DNA of 64,000 bases from Sulfopaludibacter sp963815475 (GTDB taxonomy: Bacteria; Acidobacteriota; Terriglobia; Bryobacterales; Bryobacteraceae), in contig CAWFHD010000003.1 of assembly GCA_963815475.1 (NCBI GenBank), positions 1,674,001 through 1,738,000 on the forward strand, read 5' to 3'. Below the pieces are notes generated by a model, which saw only the letters and a list, made by a program, of their open reading frames with translations, made no database searches and was not told the DNA's origin. Both the position numbers and the translations under genes were made by a program. Shown in pieces: positions 20,701-28,012 of the stretch; within the stretch, counting starts at the first letter, position 1; every line of letters begins with the position of its first letter.

Positions 20701-21047
20701 GCGGCGCCTCCGTGCGCGAAGGGAAGTTCGCCGAGGGCAACATAATCCACGTCCTGCGCTTCGGCGCGAATGCTGATGCCGGACCCGCTCTCGCGTCCGA
20801 GTGTCTCCAGGTAGTAGCGGCAGAGATCGCCCAGCAGTGTGCGCGGAGCGGGCGCCGCGCCACCATGCGACTCGCGGCTGTTCGGCCACCAGCGATAAGC
20901 TGAATCCTGCCGCGCCTCCAAGCCCACCAGGCGATGTAGCGCGGCGGCGACTTCCTGCTTCTCCAGGCCGAGATCGGCAGCAATCTGTTGGGCTTTCAAA
21001 CCCGGCTTTTGCTGCAGCAGCTCCCGGATTCGGTCGGTGGGGCTCAT
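17751..21047 (-). CDS. SF1 helicase with N-terminal winged helix and C-terminal Vsr/DUF559-like nuclease
   Basis: 1098 residues from ATG 21047; an in-frame TTG/ATG extension upstream looks non-coding. A winged-helix-like segment (about 5-60: IRELLQQKPGLKAQQIAADL) is followed by a long family-specific region. A UvrD/AAA_11-12-type motor then starts with the Q motif LNSEQRQAV, Walker A GPPGTGKS at about 351-358, and Walker B LVVIDEASQCD. Later motor motifs are VVTPFRAQANRIRTLA, VDTVHGFQGDERDVI and FNVAITRARSELVVVG. The last ~100 residues carry a nuclease-like signature: DFALFDGDRKLDIEVDGENY, H, then RRDQIRSRRLTDLGWDILRF, as in Vsr/DUF559-type endonucleases. Probably acts on DNA or RNA, possibly in defence. 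Convergent with the globin gene, six bases apart. Confidence 0.85.
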   Translation of the reverse strand: MSPTDRIRELLQQKPGLKAQQIAADLGLEKQEVAAALHRLVGLEARQDSAYRWWPNSRESHGGAAPAPRTLLGDLCRYYLETLGRESGSGISIRAEAQDVDYVALGELPFAHGGAAPPAKERVIKRIIRKAQQERGQLTLYIGYAVRLRRVLLEHGEEMRIEPLLLYPIEESNGDPAELLRPASGIPLFNLEVLKSLLAADSGNLMDEAIHLADELGLANTDDDLPQWDEVILRLQDCRPDWDWQEPLNPYAISEGAALAELKQPGIYNRAVLFAATRSPFTYGLEVELRKLAQLDDEAVRDTALGLWLRGETVETPPRDESPILELLPLNSEQRQAVVQSLCAPLTVVTGPPGTGKSQVVVALLANMAWQGNSLLFASKNNHAVDVVEARANDLGSHPLLLRLGREEHHARLADHLTAVLAESASADDRTGYAWLLRAHEESRARFAAVQGEIRSVVQLRNEVDERERASEPARTLFGAERFAGMRSLDAESVRRNLGSLEAALESAREVRLLQPRRFKRVSEAGSVLQADAERLGVAVPAGEAAEDTLHLWEEFHGTLADRLEWAVRAQQYWHGFDRLREARPIESLAQELTRIAEESAHNSLELWRRWLKLWPSRWNPEQRKLLSEYVSLLQMIASGDRFDEGAGRKVFRRYYTLFPKVTRLLPCWSVTSLSARGRLPFEPGFFDLVVIDEASQCDIASALPLLFRAKRAVIIGDPLQLKHVSTVAPQQDRMILAAHGLAEGRAAWAYSVNSLFDLARSLCRHEDIVNLRDHHRSHRDIIGFSNRHFYRGGLRVATDHEALKRPQSSGPAVRWVDVQGKVTRPPRGGALNVKEAEAVVAEVRKLVAQQGYRGAVGVVTPFRAQANRIRTLAHQDPELSGSLATLEFVVDTVHGFQGDERDVIFFSPVVSAGISDSTLRFLKSHGNLFNVAITRARSELVVVGNMQAALDSGVNYLASFAEYAHGLRPQEAREADAATPGAEYPVVNHPELVSAWERTFYRALYTAGLRPVPQFEEAPYTLDFALFDGDRKLDIEVDGENYHRNWDGELCRRDQIRSRRLTDLGWDILRFWVYELRDDMEGSVARVKVWARTRASM

Positions 21048-21211
21048 AGAGAGCGTGGCGTTTTCGCCTTCAGTATCGCACTTCAGCCACATCGCGCCCG
21101 CAAGGGAGCCGCGCCCCCGTGAATTCCCCGGCCCCAGTCAAACGGGCATATAATCTAATGGACTGTGAATTGGGCCATACTCCCACCATATATAAAGAGG
21201 ATTCCGGATCG

Positions 21212-23056
21212 ATGTCAACATTAGAGGTTTCTCCGGCCGAGCCTGCCTCCGGCCAGCCTGTACACTCGGTCGTTAACGATTTCAGCATCCAGGTCGCAAC
21301 GGTCAATGGCTCCGGTAGCCAGACAGCCAATACGGTTATGATGCGCTCGCTCTTTCAAATGGGCATCCCCGTGTCGGGAAAGAATATGTTCCCGTCGAAC
21401 ATTGCCGGCCTGCCCACTTGGTTTACCATCCGGGCTTCGAAGCACGGTTATATCGGACGCCGCAAGGAGATCGATTTCCTGGTGGCCATGAATCCCGAAA
21501 CCGCGCGCGAAGACGTGATGAACCTGGGAAGTGGCGCCGCCGTGGTTTACGATGAGCCGCTCAAGCTCAACGCACTGCGCAGCGACCTGCACTTCTATCC
21601 CGTTCCCTTCGACAAACTGGTCGGGCCCGTCTGCCCCGAAGCCAAGTTGCGCAAGCTTGTGCGCAACATGATCTACGACGGCGTGGTGGCCCAAGTGCTC
21701 TCCATCGAAATGGAAGAGATCCACAAAGCGCTGATCAAGCAGTTCGGCAAAAAGAAGGCCAAAGCGGCGGAGCTCAACTGGGGCGCGGCGCAGGCCGGCT
21801 TTGACTACGCGCTGAAGACCTTCACCAAGAGCGATCCCTACAGCGTGGAGCGCATGAACGGCACCGCCGGCAAGATCATCATCGATGGCAACGCCGCCTG
21901 CGCGCTCGGCGCAATGTTTGCCGGCGTTACGGTGGTCACCTGGTATCCCATCACGCCTTCGTCCTCGCTGGTGGAATCGCTGATCGGCTACGCGCGCCGC
22001 TTCCGCCACAATCCCGAAACCGGCAAGGCGTCCTACGCGATTGTGCAAGCCGAAGACGAGCTCGCTTCCATCGGTATGGCCCTTGGCGCAGGATGGGCGG
22101 GCGCCCGCTCCATGACCGCCACGGCGGGTCCTGGCGTCTCCCTGATGTCTGAGTTCATCGGACTCGGCTACTACGCCGACGTTCCTACCGTGGTCTTCGA
22201 TGTGGAGCGCGTTGGCCCTTCCACCGGCCTGCCCACCCGCACCCAACAGGGCGACCTGCTGAGCACCGCGTTGCTCTCTCACGGCGATACCCGCCACCCC
22301 CTGTTCTTCCCCTGTTCGCCCGAAGAGTGCTTCTCCATGTCGATTGAGGCTTTCGACTTCGCCGAGAAGTTCCAGACCCCCACCTTCGTCATGACCGATC
22401 TCGATCTGGGCATGAACAACTGGATGGCCGACCCATTCCACTACCCCGAGAAGCCCATCAATCGCGGCAAGGTGTTATCGGCGGACGACGTCAAACGGCT
22501 CGGCGGCTTCGCCCGTTATAAAGATATCGACGGCGACGGCGTCGGCTACCGCACACTGCCCGGAACCGACGCGCCCAATGCCTCCTACTTCACCCGTGGC
22601 AGCGGCCACAACGAGAAGGCCCAGTACACCGAACGCGAGGATGACTACATCCACAACATGAACCGTCTGGCGCACAAGTTTGAGGTCATGCGCAAGCATG
22701 TGCCCGAGCCGGTTGTGCAAGTGAACGACAAGGCGAAGATCGGCTTCGTCGCCATCGGCACTTCGGACTACGCGGTTCGCGAAAGCTGCGACCAGTTGAA
22801 GGACGAGTACGACATCCATGTCAGTTACATGCGGCTGAAGGCTTACCCCTTCACCGAACATCTGTTGGACTTCATCCGCCAACACGATCGCGTGTACGTG
22901 GTCGACCAGAATCGCGACGCGCAGTTGCTCGGCTTGATGAAGCTGGAATTTGACGTGGACCTGCTCGCCAAACTGCGCAGCGTCCGCTACTACGGCGGCC
23001 TGCCGCTCGATGCGCGCACCGTCACTGACGAAATCGTAAAACAGGAGGGCAAATGA
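21212..23056 (+). CDS. korA: 2-oxoacid:ferredoxin oxidoreductase, fused gamma-alpha subunit
   Basis: 614 residues from ATG 21212, preceded by AGAGGA ten bases upstream. The N-terminal ~190 residues are the gamma-type domain (VNGSGSQTANTVMMRSLFQM, GRRKEIDFLVAMNPET). From about 210 the alpha (pyruvate/2-oxoglutarate) domain follows with GNAACALGAMFAGVTVVTWY, PITPSSSLVE, IVQAEDELASIGMALGAGWA and TATAGPGVSLMSEFIGLGYY. Together with the beta subunit it oxidatively decarboxylates a 2-oxoacid, most likely 2-oxoglutarate, to the acyl-CoA and reduces ferredoxin. The exact 2-oxoacid is an assignment by family resemblance. The first of a two-gene operon; the stop overlaps the next start (ATGA). Confidence 0.9.
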   Translation: MSTLEVSPAEPASGQPVHSVVNDFSIQVATVNGSGSQTANTVMMRSLFQMGIPVSGKNMFPSNIAGLPTWFTIRASKHGYIGRRKEIDFLVAMNPETAREDVMNLGSGAAVVYDEPLKLNALRSDLHFYPVPFDKLVGPVCPEAKLRKLVRNMIYDGVVAQVLSIEMEEIHKALIKQFGKKKAKAAELNWGAAQAGFDYALKTFTKSDPYSVERMNGTAGKIIIDGNAACALGAMFAGVTVVTWYPITPSSSLVESLIGYARRFRHNPETGKASYAIVQAEDELASIGMALGAGWAGARSMTATAGPGVSLMSEFIGLGYYADVPTVVFDVERVGPSTGLPTRTQQGDLLSTALLSHGDTRHPLFFPCSPEECFSMSIEAFDFAEKFQTPTFVMTDLDLGMNNWMADPFHYPEKPINRGKVLSADDVKRLGGFARYKDIDGDGVGYRTLPGTDAPNASYFTRGSGHNEKAQYTEREDDYIHNMNRLAHKFEVMRKHVPEPVVQVNDKAKIGFVAIGTSDYAVRESCDQLKDEYDIHVSYMRLKAYPFTEHLLDFIRQHDRVYVVDQNRDAQLLGLMKLEFDVDLLAKLRSVRYYGGLPLDARTVTDEIVKQEGK

Positions 23057-24096
23057 GCACTACCGTTACTCCCCCGCCCAAGAAGCTCAACCACATCGGG
23101 CTGGAGGTTATCAACTATAAGGGTGCTAAGACCACCCTGTGCGCCGGCTGCGGCCACAACTCCATCTCCGAGCGCATCATCGAGTGCTTCTACGATCTGG
23201 GGGTCGAACCGTACCGCGTCGCCAAGTTCTCGGGTATCGGCTGCTCCTCCAAGTCGCCCGCCTATTTCCTGGGAATGTCCCATGGGTTCAACGCGGTGCA
23301 CGGACGCATGCCGGCCATCGCGACGGGCGCAATGTTGGCCAACCATAGTCTGCTGGGCTTGGGCGTCACCGGGGACGGTGACACTGCGTCCATCGGCCTT
23401 GGCCAGTTCATGCACTTGGTCCGGCGCAATCTGCCAATGATCTACGTGATTGAGAACAATGGGGTTTATGGCCTCACGAAAGGTCAATTCTCAGCCACAG
23501 CCGATCTCGGTTCGAAGCTGAAGACCGGCGCTGCCAACGACTTGCCTCCATTCGACTGCTGCGCCTTGGCACTGAAGTGGGGCGCCACTTTCGTCGCCCG
23601 GTCCTTCAGCGGAGATAAGAAGCAGTTGCAAGCCATTCTGAAGACCGCCATCGCACACAACGGGCTATCCGTCATCGACGTCATTTCGCCGTGTGTGACC
23701 TTCAACGATCACGAAGGTTCCACCAAAAGCTACAGCTACATGAAGGAGCACGAACAGGTCCTGCATGAGTTAGATTTCGTCCCATTTTTCGAAGACATTA
23801 CCGTGGAAATTCCTGAAGGGGAAACCATGGATGTCCAGATGCACGATGGCTCCCACTTACGCATTCGGAAGCTCGGCAGGGAGTTCGATCCCACCGATCG
23901 CTTTGGCGCCCTGGTAGCTCTCGAAGCAGCGGAGGCGAAGGGCGAAGTCTTGACGGGTGTCTTGTATGTGAATACAAACAAACCTACTTTTACCGAGTTG
24001 CTCAATCTTACTGAGGAACCGCTAGCTACATTACCTGAGTCCCAGGTAAGGCCATCCAGGGAAGTCTTGGATAGGGTTATGGAAGAGCTACGTTAA
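23053..24096 (+). CDS. korB: 2-oxoacid:ferredoxin oxidoreductase, beta subunit
   Basis: 347 residues. The TPP-binding subunit: TLCAGCGHNSISERIIECFY near the N-terminus, FSGIGCSSKSPAYF, and the thiamine-diphosphate motif GDGDTASIGLGQFMHLVRRN followed by YVIENNGVYGLTKGQFSAT. Starts at ATG 23053, overlapping the alpha stop, so translation is coupled. At about 347 residues it is of normal length for the family. An intrinsic terminator lies ~120 bases downstream. Confidence 0.92.
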   Translation: MSTTVTPPPKKLNHIGLEVINYKGAKTTLCAGCGHNSISERIIECFYDLGVEPYRVAKFSGIGCSSKSPAYFLGMSHGFNAVHGRMPAIATGAMLANHSLLGLGVTGDGDTASIGLGQFMHLVRRNLPMIYVIENNGVYGLTKGQFSATADLGSKLKTGAANDLPPFDCCALALKWGATFVARSFSGDKKQLQAILKTAIAHNGLSVIDVISPCVTFNDHEGSTKSYSYMKEHEQVLHELDFVPFFEDITVEIPEGETMDVQMHDGSHLRIRKLGREFDPTDRFGALVALEAAEAKGEVLTGVLYVNTNKPTFTELLNLTEEPLATLPESQVRPSREVLDRVMEELR

Positions 24097-24212
24097 CTAG
24101 CTATGGTGAAATCTGCCAAATCGGAGTGAAATGGCATTGATTTCAAGATGGGCAGATGCTAGGATCGATACCGGTCTGTCATCCTCCGAGACAGATTGTA
24201 GTAGAACCTTAT

Positions 24213-24247
24213 GCTCCACGCCACCCTTGGCGTGGGGCTTTTTTTTT
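24213..24247 (+). terminator. Rho-independent terminator of the korAB operon
   Basis: GCTCCACGCC (24213-24222), loop ACCCTT, GGCGTGGGGC (24229-24238): a ten-pair stem (one G-T), followed by an uninterrupted T run to 24247. This is the best intrinsic terminator in the window. Confidence 0.9.
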
Positions 24248-24430
24248 GACTTGCTTTCAGCCACTTAGCCCTTTTGGGCTACTACTCTGAGCCAGCCGCG
24301 GTCGTGGAGTTGTGGAAGGAACAGCCAGAGCCGAGGGCGGGTAAGTCGATCGCTGAGAGGCTCACCGCTGAAGCCAGATCGCTAATCCCCCAGGGTTCCT
24401 CGCGTCTCATCATTTGAAGAGCCTGATAGG
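24248..24430. other. Leader region upstream of the ECF sigma gene
   Basis: No gene. A small hairpin AGCCC-TTTT-GGGCT sits at 24267-24280. The promoter of the sigma/FecR pair should lie here. ECF genes are often self-regulated, but no clear promoter motif was recognised. Confidence 0.4.
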
Positions 24431-24988
24431 ATGAAATCTCTAATGGCTGCCCCCATGGAACCGGCGGATGGCGCAATCGCGGATCTGGAAGCGATCTTCA
24501 AGGAACATCACGCCCTGGTCTTCCGCGCGGCTTACCGCGTGACCGGCAACGCCAACGATGCTGAAGACGTGTTGCAGACCGTTTTTCTTCGCCTGATGAA
24601 GCGGGACGCGGCCGCCGAGCCGGTCGGAAACATGGCCAGCTTCCTGCACCGCGCAGCCGTCAATGCCGCTCTCGACCTGATGCGGACCCGGCAGAATATC
24701 CGCAATATCCCACTGGACGAACTCGAGCCCGTGCTCGCCGAACCGTCCCATCGCAACCCGGACCGGATCCAGAGTTCTGGAGAAATACGCGAGTGGCTGC
24801 GCGGAGCGCTCAGCCGGCTCAATCCCCGGATCGCCGAGATGTTCATGCTCCGGTTCTTCGATGGCAAAGATAATCCCGAGATCGCGCAACTGCTAAACAC
24901 CACGCCTGGCACCGTAGCGGTGACCATATCGCGAACGCGCGACCGGCTGGAAAAAGAGTTTCGAGCTTATATGGAGGGCGTAGCATGA
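24431..24988 (+). CDS. ECF-type RNA polymerase sigma factor
   Basis: 185 residues. Region 2: LEAIFKEHHALVFRAAYRVT, then NANDAEDVLQTVFLRLMKR, the core-binding and -10 recognition helices. Region 4: ALSRLNPRIAEMFMLRFFDG, DNPEIAQLLNTTPGTVAVTI, the -35 helix-turn-helix. Start codons at 24431, 24443 and 24455 are all in frame; the first is used here. The stop overlaps the ATG of the next gene (ATGA), so this is a classical sigma/anti-sigma couple. Confidence 0.92.
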   Translation: MKSLMAAPMEPADGAIADLEAIFKEHHALVFRAAYRVTGNANDAEDVLQTVFLRLMKRDAAAEPVGNMASFLHRAAVNAALDLMRTRQNIRNIPLDELEPVLAEPSHRNPDRIQSSGEIREWLRGALSRLNPRIAEMFMLRFFDGKDNPEIAQLLNTTPGTVAVTISRTRDRLEKEFRAYMEGVA

Positions 24989-27450
24989 CCCCCGAACAAC
25001 AATATTCCGACAATCGATTTATGGACCCGACGCTGGAGCAGGCAGTGGCTGAAATTCGCGATGATGCAGTCGATCCCGCGGTAGTGGAAGCGGCGGCGGC
25101 TCGTGTATGGGCGCGACTGGCGCACCAGCAAATTCGAAGCTGTGCCGATTTCCAGGCGCTGATTCCCGATTACCGCGCCGGCAAACTGGCTCCCGCTCGC
25201 GCTCTGTTGCTGAAGGACCACCTGCATGAGTGCGTGGCTTGCCGTAAGGTGTTCGAAGGCCGCGTGACCGTGATGCCGGTGCAGCGCTCGGCCGCGCCTC
25301 GCCGCATGCAGTCGGTTCGCTGGGTAGCAGCGGCGGCTGCAGTAGTGGCGGCTGCGGGTATTTACATCTGGATCGGAAGAGAGGGCCAGACCGGAGCCGG
25401 ACGCGCGTTCGTCCAGACTGTGAATGGTTCGCTTTACGAGATCACTGCCGAAGGCATACGCCCCCTGGCCGCCGGACAGGCGCTGCCAGACGGCGTCGAG
25501 ATCCACACCGCCAAGGACTCGAGCGCCATGTTGCAGTTGCGCGATGGCTCCGTGGTGGAACTGCGCGAGCGCTCCGCTTTCAATACGTCGGCCAGCGCGA
25601 GCGACCTCACCGTTCACCTGGTGCAGGGCAGCGTGATTGTAGAGGCTGCCAAGCGCAAAACGGGCCACCTCTATGTGGATACCGCCGATTGCCGCGTGGC
25701 CGTTACCGGCACCGTGTTCGGCGTGAGTGCGGGCATCAAGGGATCGCGCGTCTCGGTGGTGCAGGGCGAAGTTCACGTCACCCATGAGAGCGACGAAAAG
25801 ATTCTCCACCCTGGCGACCAGACGGTCACCAGTCCCGGCCTGGAGCCGGAATCGGTGCGCGACGATATCGCGTGGAGCCGCAATCGCGACCGTTATAACG
25901 CGCTGCTCGCCGCCATCCGCGCCGGCATCACGCAGCTGCACCTGCCGGATCTGCGCTACTCCAGCAACCTGGCGGGGCGTCTCCCGGCATCGACCGTGTT
26001 TTTCGCCAGCATTCCGAACCTGGCTCAGTACCTGGCCGACGCCGAGTCGGTATTCCGGGAAAAGGCCGAAGGCAATCCCGAATTGAACGGTTTATGGACC
26101 GGCAAGGCCGCCACGGTGCTGCCCATGATCGATAAGCTGCGCGCGGCCAGCGGTTATCTGGGAGATGAAGTGGTGGTCGCTTCGACTGCCGGGCCGGATG
26201 GCAAAGTGGGAGCGCCGGTCTTCCTGGCCGAAGTCAAGCAACCAGGCTTCCCTGAATTCCTCCAGAAATCCGGTTTGCCGTTGCTGGTGGAATCGCGTAA
26301 CGGCCTGGTGGTCTTTGGCCCCGAGCGCGAGAGTTTGGATCGTGTGGCACCCGCACTGGATAACGCTGCCGGCGGGTTCCAGGGCACGCCTTTCTACGCC
26401 CGCATCAACCAGGCTTATCACGATGGCGCTGGCTTCCTGCTGTGCGCCGATGTTTCGCACTTGGGCAGCAGCGACTCGCCCCTGCGCGGCGTCCGCTACG
26501 TGGTGGCGGAACAAAAGGAAGTGAATCACCAGATGGAGGCGCGGGCCTCCATGGGGTTCGATAGCGCCGCCACTGGCGCTGGCAAAAGCATCGCCACCTG
26601 GCTGGCCGCGCCTGCGCCGATGGGGTCGCTCAATTACGTCTCGCCGGAAGCGAGTTTCGTGGCCGCGTTTGTGGCGCGCGACGCCGGGGTTACGGTGGAT
26701 GCTCTAACCGGATTGCTGCAGAGAACCGCGGCCGACCTGGGACCGAAGGGAAGCGAGATGCGTGACGATCTGGCTGCCAGCCTGAGCGGCGAGTTTGCGC
26801 TCTCGCTGGATGGGCCCGCATTCCCTGTGCCTTCGTGGAAACTGGTGGCCGAGGTTTACGACGCCAACCGCATGCAGGCCGGCTTACAGAAGGCCGTAGA
26901 CGCATACAACAACGCGGCTCTCCAGGCCGGCGAAAAGCCGCTGCGCACTGCGCAGGAGACCGTGGAAGGGCACACCATCTACATGATCGCCGGTGGCAAT
27001 CCCAACCCGCTGACGGAAGCACACTACACTTTCGCCAACGGCTACTTCATCGCCGGACCCACCAAGGCCATCGTGACGCGGGCAATCCAGATCCAGGCCG
27101 GCGGCGCATCCATCATGCGGTCCACAACCTTCCTGTCGTTGACACCGCGCGACCACTACGCCAACTTCTCGGCTGTGGTGTATGAGAACCTCGGCTCCAC
27201 GCTGGCGCCGCTGGCGGGGCTGGCCGGAGCGTTCCTGCCGAACATGCGGCCCGAGCAGCAGAAGATGGTGCAGAGGCTCGGCAACATCAAGCCGATGCTC
27301 TACGCCGCCTACAGCGGGCCCGATCAAATGACCATCGCCAGCAGCCAAAATGTGCTGGGCGCCGGCCTGACGAACCTCATGACCGGCAACCTGGGAGGCA
27401 TCGTAGGAGACGCAATCCCCCTTCGCCAATTTGTGGGAGCGGGCCGGTAG
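24985..27450 (+). CDS. Membrane anti-sigma factor (zinc-finger) fused to FecR domain and a large exported domain
   Basis: 821 residues. The N-terminal cytoplasmic part has the ZAS zinc-binding pattern C53-x25-H79-x3-C83-x2-C86 (ending HLHECVACRKVF). One membrane helix follows at about 113-130 (VAAAAAVVAAAGIYIWI), then a periplasmic FecR-like domain at about 135-290 (VQTVNGSLYEITAEG, RDGSVVELRERSAF, CRVAVTGTVFGVSAG, VVQGEVHVTHESDE). The remaining ~500 residues are not recognised; they look like a soluble, alpha/beta exported domain and end in a glycine-rich tail. Most likely it holds the ECF sigma factor until a periplasmic signal is sensed; that role is inferred from ZAS, topology and overlap with the sigma gene. 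Ordinary FecR proteins have ~300-350 residues, so this is far longer. Confidence 0.82.
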   Translation: MTPEQQYSDNRFMDPTLEQAVAEIRDDAVDPAVVEAAAARVWARLAHQQIRSCADFQALIPDYRAGKLAPARALLLKDHLHECVACRKVFEGRVTVMPVQRSAAPRRMQSVRWVAAAAAVVAAAGIYIWIGREGQTGAGRAFVQTVNGSLYEITAEGIRPLAAGQALPDGVEIHTAKDSSAMLQLRDGSVVELRERSAFNTSASASDLTVHLVQGSVIVEAAKRKTGHLYVDTADCRVAVTGTVFGVSAGIKGSRVSVVQGEVHVTHESDEKILHPGDQTVTSPGLEPESVRDDIAWSRNRDRYNALLAAIRAGITQLHLPDLRYSSNLAGRLPASTVFFASIPNLAQYLADAESVFREKAEGNPELNGLWTGKAATVLPMIDKLRAASGYLGDEVVVASTAGPDGKVGAPVFLAEVKQPGFPEFLQKSGLPLLVESRNGLVVFGPERESLDRVAPALDNAAGGFQGTPFYARINQAYHDGAGFLLCADVSHLGSSDSPLRGVRYVVAEQKEVNHQMEARASMGFDSAATGAGKSIATWLAAPAPMGSLNYVSPEASFVAAFVARDAGVTVDALTGLLQRTAADLGPKGSEMRDDLAASLSGEFALSLDGPAFPVPSWKLVAEVYDANRMQAGLQKAVDAYNNAALQAGEKPLRTAQETVEGHTIYMIAGGNPNPLTEAHYTFANGYFIAGPTKAIVTRAIQIQAGGASIMRSTTFLSLTPRDHYANFSAVVYENLGSTLAPLAGLAGAFLPNMRPEQQKMVQRLGNIKPMLYAAYSGPDQMTIASSQNVLGAGLTNLMTGNLGGIVGDAIPLRQFVGAGR

Positions 27451-27458
27451 TCAGGTGG

Positions 27459-27482
27459 CGCCGGTGGTCGAAGCCACCGGCG
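27459..27482. repeat. GC-rich palindrome (REP-like)
   Basis: CGCCGGTGG-TCGAAG-CCACCGGCG, a perfect 9-bp stem just downstream of the FecR gene. A close relative (AGCCGGTGG-TCGGAG-GCGCCGGCT, one internal mismatch pair) lies at 32832-32855 in another intergenic gap. Confidence 0.55.
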
Positions 27483-27507
27483 GGCAACCTCTGTTATCTT
27501 TTCCTGT

Positions 27508-27846
27508 ATGGATGAGTGGCGCTTCATCGCCGAGCGCAAAATCCGGGAAGCCATGGAGGAAGGCGCGTTCGACCACCTCGATGGTTCCGGCCGCCCGCTC
27601 GATCTTCGCGAAAACCCCTTCGAAGATCCATCGCAGCGCATGGCGCATCGCCTCCTGAAAAACAACGGGTTCGCGCCTGCGTGGATCGAGGAAGCCAAAG
27701 AGATCGAAGTCGAGATTCAATACTTGAAGGGTGTGAGCCTGCCAGAGCCGGAACGCTGCCACCGCGTGAAATCGCTTAACAAGCGTATCCTGGTTTACAA
27801 CTTGAAAGCCCCGGAATGCGCGCAGAAGTTATTGTTGGCCGGGTAA
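27508..27846 (+). CDS. DUF1992 (DnaJ homologue subfamily C member 28-like) protein
   Basis: 112 residues. WRFIAERKIREAMEEGAFDH followed by LDGSGRPLDLRENPF is the signature of the DUF1992/DNAJC28 conserved domain: a short helical protein without a J domain in bacteria. Function is not established. It stands alone between the sigma/FecR pair and a convergent oxidoreductase. Confidence 0.88.
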   Translation: MDEWRFIAERKIREAMEEGAFDHLDGSGRPLDLRENPFEDPSQRMAHRLLKNNGFAPAWIEEAKEIEVEIQYLKGVSLPEPERCHRVKSLNKRILVYNLKAPECAQKLLLAG

Positions 27847-27966
27847 TACCCAAACACACTATCTTCGGTCTGTATCCTAAATCGAACTTGTTCCCCGCGA
27901 GGGGCCATCGTAAAGTCGGGTCAATGGAATGGATTCAGCCTCTCGCGTCGAGGCCATCCGCCGGCT

Positions 27967-27997
27967 CCGGCTCGGCCTTTCGCACAGGCTGAGCCGG
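27967..27997. terminator. Bidirectional hairpin between convergent genes
   Basis: CCGGCTCGGCCT (27967-27978), loop TTCGCAC, AGGCTGAGCCGG (27986-27997): a 12-pair stem with one G-T, located between the convergent DUF1992 and oxidoreductase genes. No long T-tract; probable terminator for one or both. Confidence 0.6.
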
Positions 27998-28012
27998 ATA
28001 CGGTTCCACTCT

